From positions 806,001 through 870,000 of the forward strand of contig NZ_CP086253.1 in NCBI RefSeq assembly GCF_003382565.3: DNA of 64,000 nt, in the 5' to 3' direction. Below the pieces are notes generated by a model. That model worked only from the letters and a program-made list of their open reading frames with translations, searched no databases and was not told the origin of the DNA. Origin of the DNA: Pectobacterium aquaticum (GTDB taxonomy: Bacteria > Pseudomonadota > Gammaproteobacteria > Enterobacterales > Enterobacteriaceae). Each line of letters starts with the position of its first letter. Position 1 is the first letter of the stretch. Of the stretch, positions 17,844 through 25,388 are shown in pieces. The translations under genes and the position numbers were made by a program.

Positions 17844-18488
17844 CTAAGTATCTATCTTTGTGGCGATAAGAACGTGATCGCTTCGATCATGCCATGTGGG
17901 ATGAAAGCCCAAACTTATGGGGTCGGATAATTCTACATTATCAGGATTGCCCCAAATTGTATCGGCTACAGCCTGCATTGCCTGGATATCACCTTGGTAC
18001 ACGTATCTTGCACCAGTTGTGTTGGTTTTAAATTCCAGTTTGCCATCGACTACGGTTAAGAGGGTGATCTCAAGGCTGCTTTCCTTAGGGATACCGAATA
18101 ACCAAAGTAGCATTCCTGCTTCTGTTTGGTGTGTATCACTAATCACAGCGCCATAGTGCTCGATAATCGTTTTATATACAGCTGTTGATACACCGCCTAA
18201 CTGATAGTCAGCATCAACGTAGGCCGACTCAACTTGAGGAATGCGGGTACCCAAATCAAGCGGTGGCGTTAACTCGAAAGATAATACATAACTGGCTATA
18301 TGTTCGTCGGATAGTTCATCCTTAACATAAAGCATTGCCATTTCATTGTGGTAATCTTCAAGCAAAGCACGGTAATGTCTGCCACTCTTGCTGGTAAATT
18401 GCAACCAAACAAAATGACCGGAATCCATATCAATAGAATCCGGCCAGTATAAGGTTTTATCGTGTTCAGCTATCAAATTTGGCGACAT
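17844..18488 (-). CDS. Unknown cassette protein, possible GNAT-like fold
   Basis: I do not recognise this 214-residue soluble protein. Around residues 89-130 it has a tyrosine/glycine segment followed by an SDTHQTEAGMLLW stretch. That reminds me of GNAT acyltransferases, in which a glycine loop before a helix binds acetyl-CoA and an SD..Q...LW motif follows. The canonical R/Q-x-x-G-x-G/A is not intact (YQLGGVSTAVY). It overlaps the upstream 112-codon gene by 16 bp, so the two are made together. Its place on a tRNA-linked island suggests cargo such as phage defence, a toxin pair or a satellite function, but nothing in the sequence decides this. Confidence 0.55.
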   Translation of the reverse strand: MSPNLIAEHDKTLYWPDSIDMDSGHFVWLQFTSKSGRHYRALLEDYHNEMAMLYVKDELSDEHIASYVLSFELTPPLDLGTRIPQVESAYVDADYQLGGVSTAVYKTIIEHYGAVISDTHQTEAGMLLWLFGIPKESSLEITLLTVVDGKLEFKTNTTGARYVYQGDIQAMQAVADTIWGNPDNVELSDPISLGFHPTWHDRSDHVLIATKIDT

Positions 18489-18811
18489 TGATGCATGTGG
18501 CTCGACTGAGTAAAAAAGGACTCCAACGCGCGTTGAGAGAAATTTACATTCAAATTTTTCAAGTCATGCCAAAGAGAAGCTTGATTAACAGGGATCATCT
18601 GCCCATTTTTTTCAATGGTCACCTCAACAACTGGCTTCACTTTTGAATAAGTTGGCGTATTTTCCCAGTCTGAACGTAGCACCATAAGTACTGGTCGTTC
18701 TTTACGGTTTTTCATGCTTCTCACTTCAAAATCACCCAAAACGCCGGGTACAGAAAAACGCCCGATACGCTCGGTTCTGTTGGCGATAGTGTGCGGCGAA
18801 TGTGTAATCAT
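18473..18811 (-). CDS. Unknown small protein, first gene of the island cassette
   Basis: This 112-residue protein has no signal peptide or membrane segment and no helix-turn-helix I can see. It is basic in the middle (RSMKNRKERP) and probably mainly beta strand. The start at 18811 has GAGGGC 7 bases upstream. It overlaps the downstream 214-codon gene by 16 bp, and a perfect 17-bp inverted repeat lies about 70 bp upstream (18881-18921). The small-upstream, larger-downstream, overlapping layout resembles toxin-antitoxin or inhibitor pairs, but there is no sequence match to name one. Confidence 0.55.
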   Translation of the reverse strand: MITHSPHTIANRTERIGRFSVPGVLGDFEVRSMKNRKERPVLMVLRSDWENTPTYSKVKPVVEVTIEKNGQMIPVNQASLWHDLKNLNVNFSQRALESFFTQSSHMHQCRQI

Positions 18812-18880
18812 ATTCTGCCCTCATGGAATGAAGAGACTTGGTTATAGTTTAAACACAAAGATGGATGACGTCTACTGGTG

Positions 18881-18921
18881 TCTACTCGCGTACTCTGGTG
18901 TCAAGAGTACGCGAGTAGACT
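18881..18921. repeat. Perfect 17-bp inverted repeat
   Basis: Arms gtctactcgcgtactct and agagtacgcgagtagac are exact complements around a 7-base loop (ggtgtca). An extra partial direct copy (gtctact) lies just before at 18871-18877. The repeat is upstream of the two-gene cassette and could be an operator. A TTTTT run follows on the plus strand, so a terminator is also possible. Confidence 0.85.
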
Positions 18922-19096
18922 GTCTGTTTTTGTCTTGTAAGCAAACAGATTGCTCGGTTGCAGCAAGACATTAAACTACAGCCGAATTTCAGTAGCAGTG
19001 CGGTGAGAAAGAAGAAATAGATGTGTATAGAAATATGAGTAAAGTACTTTTTATAATAAATTAAATTGTAATAATTACATTGTCTTATGTTTTTTA

Positions 19097-19204
19097 TTCG
19101 ATTCCCTTCACTGACGTCCACCCAAGTCCAATAAATCCAGTCACCACAAGGCTTCCCGCGATTTCTCAGTCGTTCAGGGAAAACCCTCGTCTATCTAAAT
19201 CTAC
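19097..19204 (+). repeat. Attachment-site repeat, copy B
   Basis: This is the second copy of the tRNA-Gly 3' segment TTCGATTCCCTTCAC (19097-19111), without the rest of the tRNA. The 90-bp downstream stretch shared with copy A follows. It marks the right end of the first element (about 1.9 kb) and the left end of a second island segment. No integrase start follows here. Confidence 0.75.
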
Positions 19205-19888
19205 CAGTCAATGTGTATAGGACAGGATGAAATCTGAAATCCTATACATATTCGCTCTCAACACAGGTAGGAAACTATACACATATCTCTTTCATCAAGC
19301 ATAGTGAAGTGTGTAAATATTATGATTTAGTTAATTTTTATTAATTTAATAATGATTTAGATATTTTTCCATGAAGCAATATAAATTGCTTAAATACAAG
19401 GCTTTCATAGATGTGAATATTATATGTTTAATAAAAAGGCATTCACCATCACTGGATGGCTTTTATTATCTTACCTATATTTTCATATAGAATAAATTAA
19501 TAATAACTTGATTAGCAATAACCATCTGAGTAAAACATTCCTCTCCATTATCAAGTTTACTATCAATAATAACGATAGGGAATAACGAATTTTTTTAATG
19601 AAAAGTTAAGCATAGCGTAAGCAGGCTGATAAAGACATTCAACAAGGGTTAGAAAGAGTGGGCGTATGTTCTAATATATTCATGTAACGGTTATCCTTTA
19701 GATGATACATTTCATTATATGTTACTATGACCATGAAAGTGCTCAGTCCATCCCCATGGAAATAAAACGTTTATATATGAATAACGGTTTTGTGTGGTTT
19801 TAAAATTTCACATGAGAGAGTATTATATCCATGCAACAGAGACTACGGTTCCAAACCGTAGAATGGGATTTCTTTGTATGGAGGCATA
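19205..19888. other. AT-rich spacer before the hcp pseudogene
   Basis: This stretch of about 680 bp is very AT rich. The first 75 bp still resemble the region after copy A (ctatacatattcgctc... gaaactatacac). After that I see no gene, only A/T-rich tracts such as 19326-19370. A promoter for hcp is likely in the last 200 bp but I cannot place it. Confidence 0.5.
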
Positions 19889-20363
19889 ATGTCCAATCTT
19901 ATTTATCTTAGCGTTACCGGGGAAAAACAGGGACTGATATCAGCAGGATGTTCATCTCTGGACTCTATTGGCAATAAGTATCAATCGGCCCATGAGAATG
20001 AAATTTTTGTTTATGAGTTGGTGAACAACATTAGTCGAGAAGAGAATATTTCAATGTTTCCTGTCGAGATCAGAAAGCCAATTGATAAAGCCACGCCATT
20101 GTTCGCTCGGCAATCAATGATAAGGAAAAGCTGGAGTGCATTCTTTCTACAGAACGGCGCAGTCTGGTGGAAATGAACTTTATTTTAAGATGAAGCTTCG
20201 GGATGCACTTATCAGCAATATACGCTTTTTCTATCCTAATTCACTGACACATAATGACGTTCAGCCACAGGAAAGCGTATCATTCAAATTTGCTTCTATT
20301 GAATGGGAGCATGTTATTGCAAGAACAAGTGCTTACATGCTTTGGCAGAATGTAGCCTACTAA
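19889..20363 (+). pseudogene. hcp: Hcp-family type VI secretion protein, two frameshifts
   Basis: The reading starts at ATG 19889 (GGAGG 5-6 bases upstream) with MSNLIYLSVTG, then GLISAGCSSLDSIGN and PVEIRKPIDKATPLF, as in enterobacterial Hcp tube proteins. After about 20109 the Hcp reading moves to another frame (AINDKEKLECI). After about 20140 it moves to a third (SFYRTAQSGGNELYFKMKL ... SVSFKFASIEWEH ... TSAYMLW). Each change fits a one-base deletion. The intact protein would be about 157 residues and form the T6SS tube ring. As read, only a 95-residue truncated product is made. A sequencing error is possible, but two lesions 30 bp apart argue for decay. Confidence 0.8.
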
Positions 20364-20374
20364 GATTATATTAA

Positions 20375-20404
20375 AGGCCGAATTATTTTCGGCCTGATTT
20401 TTTT
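20375..20404 (+). terminator. Rho-independent terminator after hcp
   Basis: An 8-bp stem (aggccgaa / ttcggcct) with a 5-base loop is followed by gattttttt. The convergent small membrane gene ends inside this hairpin. Confidence 0.85.
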
Positions 20405-20580
20405 GAGCCATATTTTATGTTGATAAAGACGATTATGGCAATTGAAAGTAACATTAGTTTCATCCAGTGTTCTGGAATAAACGAGACATAAAAAAACCAT
20501 AATGCAATGGTTATAATAACTAAAACCTCGGTGATTATAAAGTTTTTTATCATATATTTTATCATTTTTTTTAAATTCAT
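20383..20580 (-). CDS. Small two-helix membrane protein, candidate immunity protein
   Basis: This is a 65-residue, basic protein with two hydrophobic segments (about FIITEVLVIITIALWFFYV and MLLSIAIIVFINI) and short charged ends. I start at ATG 20580, 11 bp after the stop of the 225-codon gene, with AAGG close upstream. A TTG at 20595 would add five residues and overlap that gene. A small inner-membrane protein immediately after a membrane-active protein next to hcp is the classic layout of an immunity protein for a pore-forming T6SS effector. The function is inferred from context only. Confidence 0.55.
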   Translation of the reverse strand: MNLKKMIKYMIKNFIITEVLVIITIALWFFYVSFIPEHWMKLMLLSIAIIVFINIKYGSKKSGRK

Positions 20581-20591
20581 TACCTTATAAC

Positions 20592-21269
20592 TCAATTAAT
20601 TAAGTTGATTATTTCTTCTTCACTTTTATGATTTGTTAAATTATATGGTGAGAGAATTGGTTCTATTAAAAAATATAACATTTCTAATTTTTGTGAATAA
20701 AATAAAGCATATAATGCGGGATTAATATCCCGTAAATGACGGGCTGACATGGCCGCTTTCTGAACTTTTCCATAAAATGCTGTTACTGTTATAGCCCAAT
20801 AAGATGTTTGATTTATTGTTCTGCGTAAAGATGTTTGGAAATTAAGCGTCGTGCTAATAAATTTAGCTAGTGCATATGATATTGACTCTTTTATCGCCCT
20901 GTTTGTGGAGAATTCAGACGCTACACCTAAAACTGCTTTGGCTATTTTTTTTTTCTGTTTATTTTCATCAAAATCTTTCATTAAATTATCGATGTAAATC
21001 TTCACCATATCCAGAATAACATCATCTCTTTTAAATACTTCTTTTATTGCGCTAACCATTCTGGAGTCTTCATACTGTAATTCTTGACAGACATCGTTAT
21101 ATTTCTCAAAGAGACATGATGAATACCAGCTTGTTCTTTCCATACCACTATATAGATCAGTTGTTAAACTTATTGAGTTGCTCTTTAATTTCTTTGTTAT
21201 GTCATCTAAATGGGTTGCGAGAACTTTTTCAGATTCCATTTTGTATTTTAAATATTCTGATGCTTGCAT
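20592..21269 (-). CDS. Candidate T6SS membrane-acting effector
   Basis: I do not recognise this 225-residue protein with certainty. It has no signal peptide. The N-terminal half is helical and charged. A weakly hydrophobic, amphipathic region spans about residues 109-145, and a more hydrophobic stretch about 185-207 (ALYALFYSQKLEMLYFLIEPIL). Size, absence of a catalytic motif and pairing with a two-helix membrane protein resemble the ion-selective pore effector Ssp6 and its immunity protein Sip6 of Serratia marcescens; I cannot align them here. RBS AAGGA lies 9 bases before the ATG. It lies convergent to a broken hcp in an AT-rich island. A plain uncharacterised protein is the alternative. 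Confidence 0.5.
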   Translation of the reverse strand: MQASEYLKYKMESEKVLATHLDDITKKLKSNSISLTTDLYSGMERTSWYSSCLFEKYNDVCQELQYEDSRMVSAIKEVFKRDDVILDMVKIYIDNLMKDFDENKQKKKIAKAVLGVASEFSTNRAIKESISYALAKFISTTLNFQTSLRRTINQTSYWAITVTAFYGKVQKAAMSARHLRDINPALYALFYSQKLEMLYFLIEPILSPYNLTNHKSEEEIINLIN

Positions 21270-21554
21270 TCTATGTATTCCTTTTACTAAACCTCTCTCC
21301 TTTTATGCAGGTAGTTTACCCGAGTAACTGGCAACATTTCAATGTTTTTGCTGTCCTGCTAATTTGCATCCTACTAATTATAGAGTGAAAGTGTTGTTTT
21401 TTTAGAAAAGACGATAATATATCCTTATATAAATGAAACTTCGTGGTCGCCCCCTCTGTTAAGATAGTTGGCAGTGTCTCCTGAAGGTAGAAATTCTGGA
21501 TGAAGTTTTACCATGCTGTATTTGTGATAAGGATAAGAGCAGTTGTATCGAAAA

Positions 21555-21589
21555 TTTACTTAATGCTCTTATTAAGAGCATTAAGTAAA
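21555..21589. terminator. Perfect 17-bp palindrome at the end of the Cys-His-Asp gene
   Basis: Arms tttacttaatgctctta and taagagcattaagtaaa flank a single t. The palindrome covers the last ten codons of the minus-strand gene plus its stop. On that strand TTTT follows, so it may act as its terminator. Confidence 0.6.
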
Positions 21590-22191
21590 TCGAATGGATC
21601 TGGTGGATTTGTCTTAGCAAAAAACTCAGAACCTAAAACCAAAGGTTGATGTCTTATTTTATAAATCGACGATAACGTAGAAGCGCGACTAATGAATATC
21701 ATGTTTGCTAATTCATTTGGTGCATTGTAATTTTTTACCAGTCTAGGTGGCAACGCCGCATCAATTATAGTGTCATCTCCCAATGTTACCCATGCATGAA
21801 GTGATTGTGGTGTTTCTAATTTATCAGATTCATACCATTCTTTTTTCAGGTATTCTGAAGTTGTTTCAAATTCATCGGTTCCGTTGATAATGACATTGCC
21901 GATGACAATTTCAGCAGCAATCCCCTTGTGATTTAAATATGCAAATATATGAGATGATAATAACTGACATGAATTCCCCCAGTAACCCGGATGAATACTA
22001 TCAAGTATTGCTGATAATTCATTACATATGAGATCATTAACAAGATGTAATGTCCTATCTTGTATGGTTTTTTTTTCAGATGTAAATGGCTTTCTTTTAA
22101 AATTTAATACTGAAGCTTCGTTTGCTGCATTTACTAGTTGTTCTCGATAGGATAGTGAATAGCTATCATTATAATTAATTATTCCATGCAT
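21556..22191 (-). CDS. Unknown protein with possible papain/transglutaminase-like triad
   Basis: In this 211-residue soluble protein Cys75 lies in GNSCQLLSSHIFAYL at the start of a predicted helix. His132 lies in LHAWVTLGDD and Asp144 in TIIDAAL, both on strands. This Cys / HAW / IID order is what transglutaminase-like and papain-like peptidases show, including lasso-peptide proteases (McjB type). It has AAGGAG 8 bases before the ATG and no signal peptide. On an island with hcp and a possible effector pair it may be another secreted toxin of the protease or deamidase type, but no immunity gene is obvious beside it. The role is inferred. Confidence 0.55.
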   Translation of the reverse strand: MHGIINYNDSYSLSYREQLVNAANEASVLNFKRKPFTSEKKTIQDRTLHLVNDLICNELSAILDSIHPGYWGNSCQLLSSHIFAYLNHKGIAAEIVIGNVIINGTDEFETTSEYLKKEWYESDKLETPQSLHAWVTLGDDTIIDAALPPRLVKNYNAPNELANMIFISRASTLSSIYKIRHQPLVLGSEFFAKTNPPDPFDLLNALNKSIK

Positions 22192-22463
22192 TCGTTTTAC
22201 TCCTTCAGACTGCGTACTAAATTTTTGGAGATGGTGGCATTAATATCGCTCTGTTTCAAGTTCTGGGAAGAAAGACATTGATTAGTAACATGAAATTTAG
22301 ACGACGGTTTCGGTGGATAATCACCCAAAAAATTGCTGTTTCCATAAGCAGAATTTTCTCGCAATCTGAATACAAGATATTATTATAAATAACATCCCTA
22401 TTATCATGTGGTTGCGCGTTATTTCTATTGGGTTTTTACGCCATTTTACTGAGGTCAATGCTT

Positions 22464-22856
22464 ATGAAACCGCATCCGATACGCGAAATTATTGAAGCCT
22501 GTGATAAAGCAATATCTGAGCGAAATTTTGATGCTCTGATGAGTTATTACGCCGAGGATGCTGCACTTGTTATCAAGCCAGGCATGGTTGCGAGAGGCAA
22601 AGATGATATAAGAAAAGCATTTGTCGCTATTGCTGATTATTTTAAAAACCAACTTATTGTTGAACAAGGAAATATGCAGGTTATTGAGGGCGGGGGAGAT
22701 GCTTTAGTGATCATAGAAACCGTTCTTCATTACCCAGATGACACAGGGAATATTGTCACCACAACTCGACGAGCGACCTACGTGTTCAGGAAATATGTTG
22801 ATGGGAACTGGCTTTGCACAATTGATAACTCCTATGGAACAACACTTCTTGACTGA
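22464..22856 (+). CDS. SnoaL-like / DUF4440 family protein
   Basis: This 130-residue single-domain protein has the NTF2-like pattern: a long N-terminal helix (REIIEACDKAISERNFDALMSYYAEDA), a GMVARGKDDIRKAF segment and antiparallel strands ending WLCTIDNSYGT. Members are small ligand-binding or isomerase-like proteins of mostly unknown substrate. GAGG lies 9 bases before ATG 22464; an in-frame ATG at 22458 is the alternative. It is followed by a terminator and is probably a single-gene unit at the right side of the island. Confidence 0.75.
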   Translation: MKPHPIREIIEACDKAISERNFDALMSYYAEDAALVIKPGMVARGKDDIRKAFVAIADYFKNQLIVEQGNMQVIEGGGDALVIIETVLHYPDDTGNIVTTTRRATYVFRKYVDGNWLCTIDNSYGTTLLD

Positions 22857-22875
22857 TTCTGTTGAGTGAATGCAG

Positions 22876-22910
22876 GCGCGTTCAGAGCGGTTACTCTAAC
22901 GCGCGTTTTC
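22876..22910 (+). terminator. Terminator after the SnoaL-like gene
   Basis: A 7-bp GC-rich stem (gcgcgtt / aacgcgc) with an inner agag / ctct pair is followed by gttttc. Confidence 0.7.
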
Positions 22911-22951
22911 TTATGCCGAAATTCGAGGCCAGCGAGTGGCCCCAATTCCTT

Positions 22952-24022
22952 TCACTTTTCCGCTTTAATCACCGTCGTCGTCCAGTAGGGTAAATCCCAG
23001 GTGCCGCCGAGACGGATCATACGGCACGATCCTGTGATGGACATGCGGCTCAACTGGAACGCTTTGCCATCCCATGTCCAGGCATCATCACTCATGCAGT
23101 CTGCGAGCCCGCGCCCTTTTTGTACTGAGGTAATTTCACCGTTTTCGTAATCTGTGCCATCTGTCGTCACGAGCTGCGGTTGAGTCTGCATGGCGTTATC
23201 GATGACCCAGTAGGCGTAGCCTTCGTTATAAGCCGCGCGCCAGCAAAGGGTGCTGAGCAGGGACATGTTGTCATTAAGTGGTGTGAGTTCAATTGGTTCT
23301 GCTGCTCTGTCATCCTGTGGTAGAAAGTCATAGCAGCTATCTTCCTTTAGCGTCTTGAGCAATTTTTTCTGGATGGCCGCTTGTTCTGCGTCTGTCAGAT
23401 TCCGTGAGGGTTCCTGTTTGGTTGCTGCCGCGTAGATAACGGGGGCAGTTACAGCAGATAACTCACTGCTTTTATTTCCTTTTTTGGTAATGGCATCCGT
23501 TGTCCCGATGCGATCTTGTTTCTCATCCATCTTTAGCAGTACCGCATAGGCACCCGCTCCCGACAGTTCGGAAACGACGTCATTGTGATGAAACGCCACT
23601 TTCCCGCTTCCTTTTAGTGCCTGTAGGACGAGGGGAATCTGTGTCTCATTGAGCTGCCAGAGGTTGTCTCCGGTTGAGATGAGTCGTCCTTTATCCACGC
23701 CGTCAATGGTTAGCGTGAGTGTGGTGCTTTTAGGAATTACCTGGTATACCTCTGCGAGTATAACGTCAGCCGTGATTGGCGTATTTTGCCCAGCATGACG
23801 CGTGAGAAGCAGTGAGACTCCGGGAATATCCTCCTCTTCTCCTGTGTACTTCTCTTCTGGCGAGTAGCCGGCAGCCCGACACGTTAGCGTGTTATCGCAG
23901 ACCACTTCCCAGTCTTTATGAAAGAAAGTGCTATCAGCGAAGGTTGTGGCAAACGCCAGAACAGGAATCCCCGTGATCAGTGCCGTTAGCATAGAGAGGT
24001 GGGAAGGGAGAGAAAAAGTCAT
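22952..24022 (-). CDS. DUF1176-type periplasmic protein
   Basis: This 356-residue protein has a signal peptide (hydrophobic SMLTALITGIPVLAFATTFA). The mature part carries Cys pairs near FHKDWEVVCDNTLTCRA and, in the C-terminal half, DSCYDF, TLCWRAAYNEGYAYWVID and LADCMSDDAWTWDGKAF ending in GTWDLPYW. This matches the DUF1176 family as I know it, a periplasmic invasion-protein-like domain of unknown role. Base composition returns to that of the core genome here, so I place it outside the AT-rich island. Confidence 0.72.
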   Translation of the reverse strand: MTFSLPSHLSMLTALITGIPVLAFATTFADSTFFHKDWEVVCDNTLTCRAAGYSPEEKYTGEEEDIPGVSLLLTRHAGQNTPITADVILAEVYQVIPKSTTLTLTIDGVDKGRLISTGDNLWQLNETQIPLVLQALKGSGKVAFHHNDVVSELSGAGAYAVLLKMDEKQDRIGTTDAITKKGNKSSELSAVTAPVIYAAATKQEPSRNLTDAEQAAIQKKLLKTLKEDSCYDFLPQDDRAAEPIELTPLNDNMSLLSTLCWRAAYNEGYAYWVIDNAMQTQPQLVTTDGTDYENGEITSVQKGRGLADCMSDDAWTWDGKAFQLSRMSITGSCRMIRLGGTWDLPYWTTTVIKAEK

Positions 24023-24398
24023 TTTCCATCAAGTCCTTGATTATGTTGTGGCTTGCTGCCTGCCTATTTTCGCTGCCAGAAAGCCAGTCGCTTTTTTGGT
24101 GTATGCCAAGATGTTAGCGTTAGACGGCGTAATATTGCGAATATTTCTTGTCCGACCACTCCTTTATTCGCAGTGAATCGGGTATGATGCTGCTGCCGTC
24201 AGCCGTTCATCGGCTGCTCAAAATCCCCTCTGTGTTATCAGCATGTTTATCCTGCTTTTTAACCTCACGCGCGATAACGGTCAGAAACGGTTTTCCACAC
24301 AATTGAAACGATCCCTATAAATAAGTGTCATGATAGATGTAGCGCGATGAGAACGACTCTTTATGCGGTACGCTGTTAATCACTTAAAGACGAGTATC
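24023..24398. other. Spacer between the DUF1176 gene and lpxP
   Basis: In this 376-bp region between divergent genes I see no small gene or convincing repeat. A tataaat stretch at about 24315 could be a -10 box for lpxP, but no -35 fits well. Confidence 0.35.
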
Positions 24399-25322
24399 AT
24401 GAAGATTAAGCAAATATTTACCTGGGCACTACTCCACCCGCGCTATTGGATGACGTGGTTCGGTCTTGGCGTGCTGTTTTTATTAGTTCAACTCCCTTAT
24501 CCGCTACTGATGAAGCTCGGGAGCAGTGCAGGTCGTCTATCCCGCATCTTTCTGAAACGCCGGGTGTCGATTGCCAGACGCAATCTTGAATTGTGCTTCC
24601 CTACGATCTCCTACGACGAAAGAGAAGCGATGATCGACAATAACTTCGCTTCGCTCGGGATGGCATTAGTCGAAACCGGTATGGCCTGGTTTTGGTCCGA
24701 TCGCCGGGTGCGCCAGTGGTTTGATGTTTCAGGGCTGGAGCATTTACAGAATGCGACCGCAAAAGGTCAGGGCGTAATGGTGATTGGTATTCACTTTATG
24801 TCCCTGGAACTGGGGGGCAGGGCGATGGGGCTGTGTCAGCCTATGATGGCGATGTACCGTCCACACAATAATAAAGCGATGGAAATGGTACAAACCTGGG
24901 GACGTTCTCGTTCCAACAAAGCGATGATTGACCGCAAAGATCTGCGTGGCATGGTGCAAGCGCTAAAGCGGGGCGAAGCGGTATGGTTCGCTCCCGATCA
25001 GGACTACGGCCCTAAAGGCAGCGTTTTTGCCCCGTTCTTTGCGGTGAAAAATGCGGCAACCACGAACGGCACATACACGATTAGCCGTCTCGCAAAACCG
25101 GCAATGATGACGACAGTGCTGATTCGCAAACCCAATGCCTTGGGCTATCAACTGGTGATTCAACCTGAATTACAGGATTACCCTTATCACGATGAACAGG
25201 CTGCAGCGTGTTACATGAATAAGGTGATTGAGAAAGAAATCATGCGTGCGCCTGAGCAGTATCTCTGGCTGCACCGTCGTTTTAAAACGCGCCCGGCAGG
25301 GGAAGTGTCGCTTTACGCCTGA
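24399..25322 (+). CDS. lpxP: Kdo2-lipid IVA palmitoleoyl/lauroyl acyltransferase, LpxP type
   Basis: This 307-residue protein starts with a membrane anchor (LLHPRYWMTWFGLGVLFLL). It has the HtrB/LpxL acyltransferase catalytic H-x4-E box (GIHFMSLELG) and the CAPDQDYG-like segment WFAPDQDYGPKGSVFAPFF. It ends RFKTRPAGEVSLYA. Segments MGLCQPMMAMYRPHNN and AATTNGTY are nearer to E. coli LpxP than LpxL. LpxP adds palmitoleate to lipid A in the cold. A lauroyl-specific LpxL paralogue cannot be ruled out from sequence alone. I start at ATG 24399, matching the family N-terminus. Confidence 0.85.
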   Translation: MKIKQIFTWALLHPRYWMTWFGLGVLFLLVQLPYPLLMKLGSSAGRLSRIFLKRRVSIARRNLELCFPTISYDEREAMIDNNFASLGMALVETGMAWFWSDRRVRQWFDVSGLEHLQNATAKGQGVMVIGIHFMSLELGGRAMGLCQPMMAMYRPHNNKAMEMVQTWGRSRSNKAMIDRKDLRGMVQALKRGEAVWFAPDQDYGPKGSVFAPFFAVKNAATTNGTYTISRLAKPAMMTTVLIRKPNALGYQLVIQPELQDYPYHDEQAAACYMNKVIEKEIMRAPEQYLWLHRRFKTRPAGEVSLYA

Positions 25323-25346
25323 TACGAACTACGCCTGATACGAAGT

Positions 25347-25373
25347 GCCGCACCGGTTTTCATGCGGTGCGGC
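25347..25373. terminator. Bidirectional terminator-like hairpin, lpxP / permease
   Basis: A 9-bp perfect GC-rich stem (gccgcaccg / cggtgcggc) with a 9-base loop between convergent genes. No long T-run follows. Confidence 0.6.
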
Positions 25374-25388
25374 GCTGCTGATGGTGCT

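Noticed and set aside
22905..22960. Right-hand attachment site of the island (attcctttcac near 22946)
   Set aside because: The match to the tRNA segment is too short and has mismatches, so the right boundary stays unplaced.
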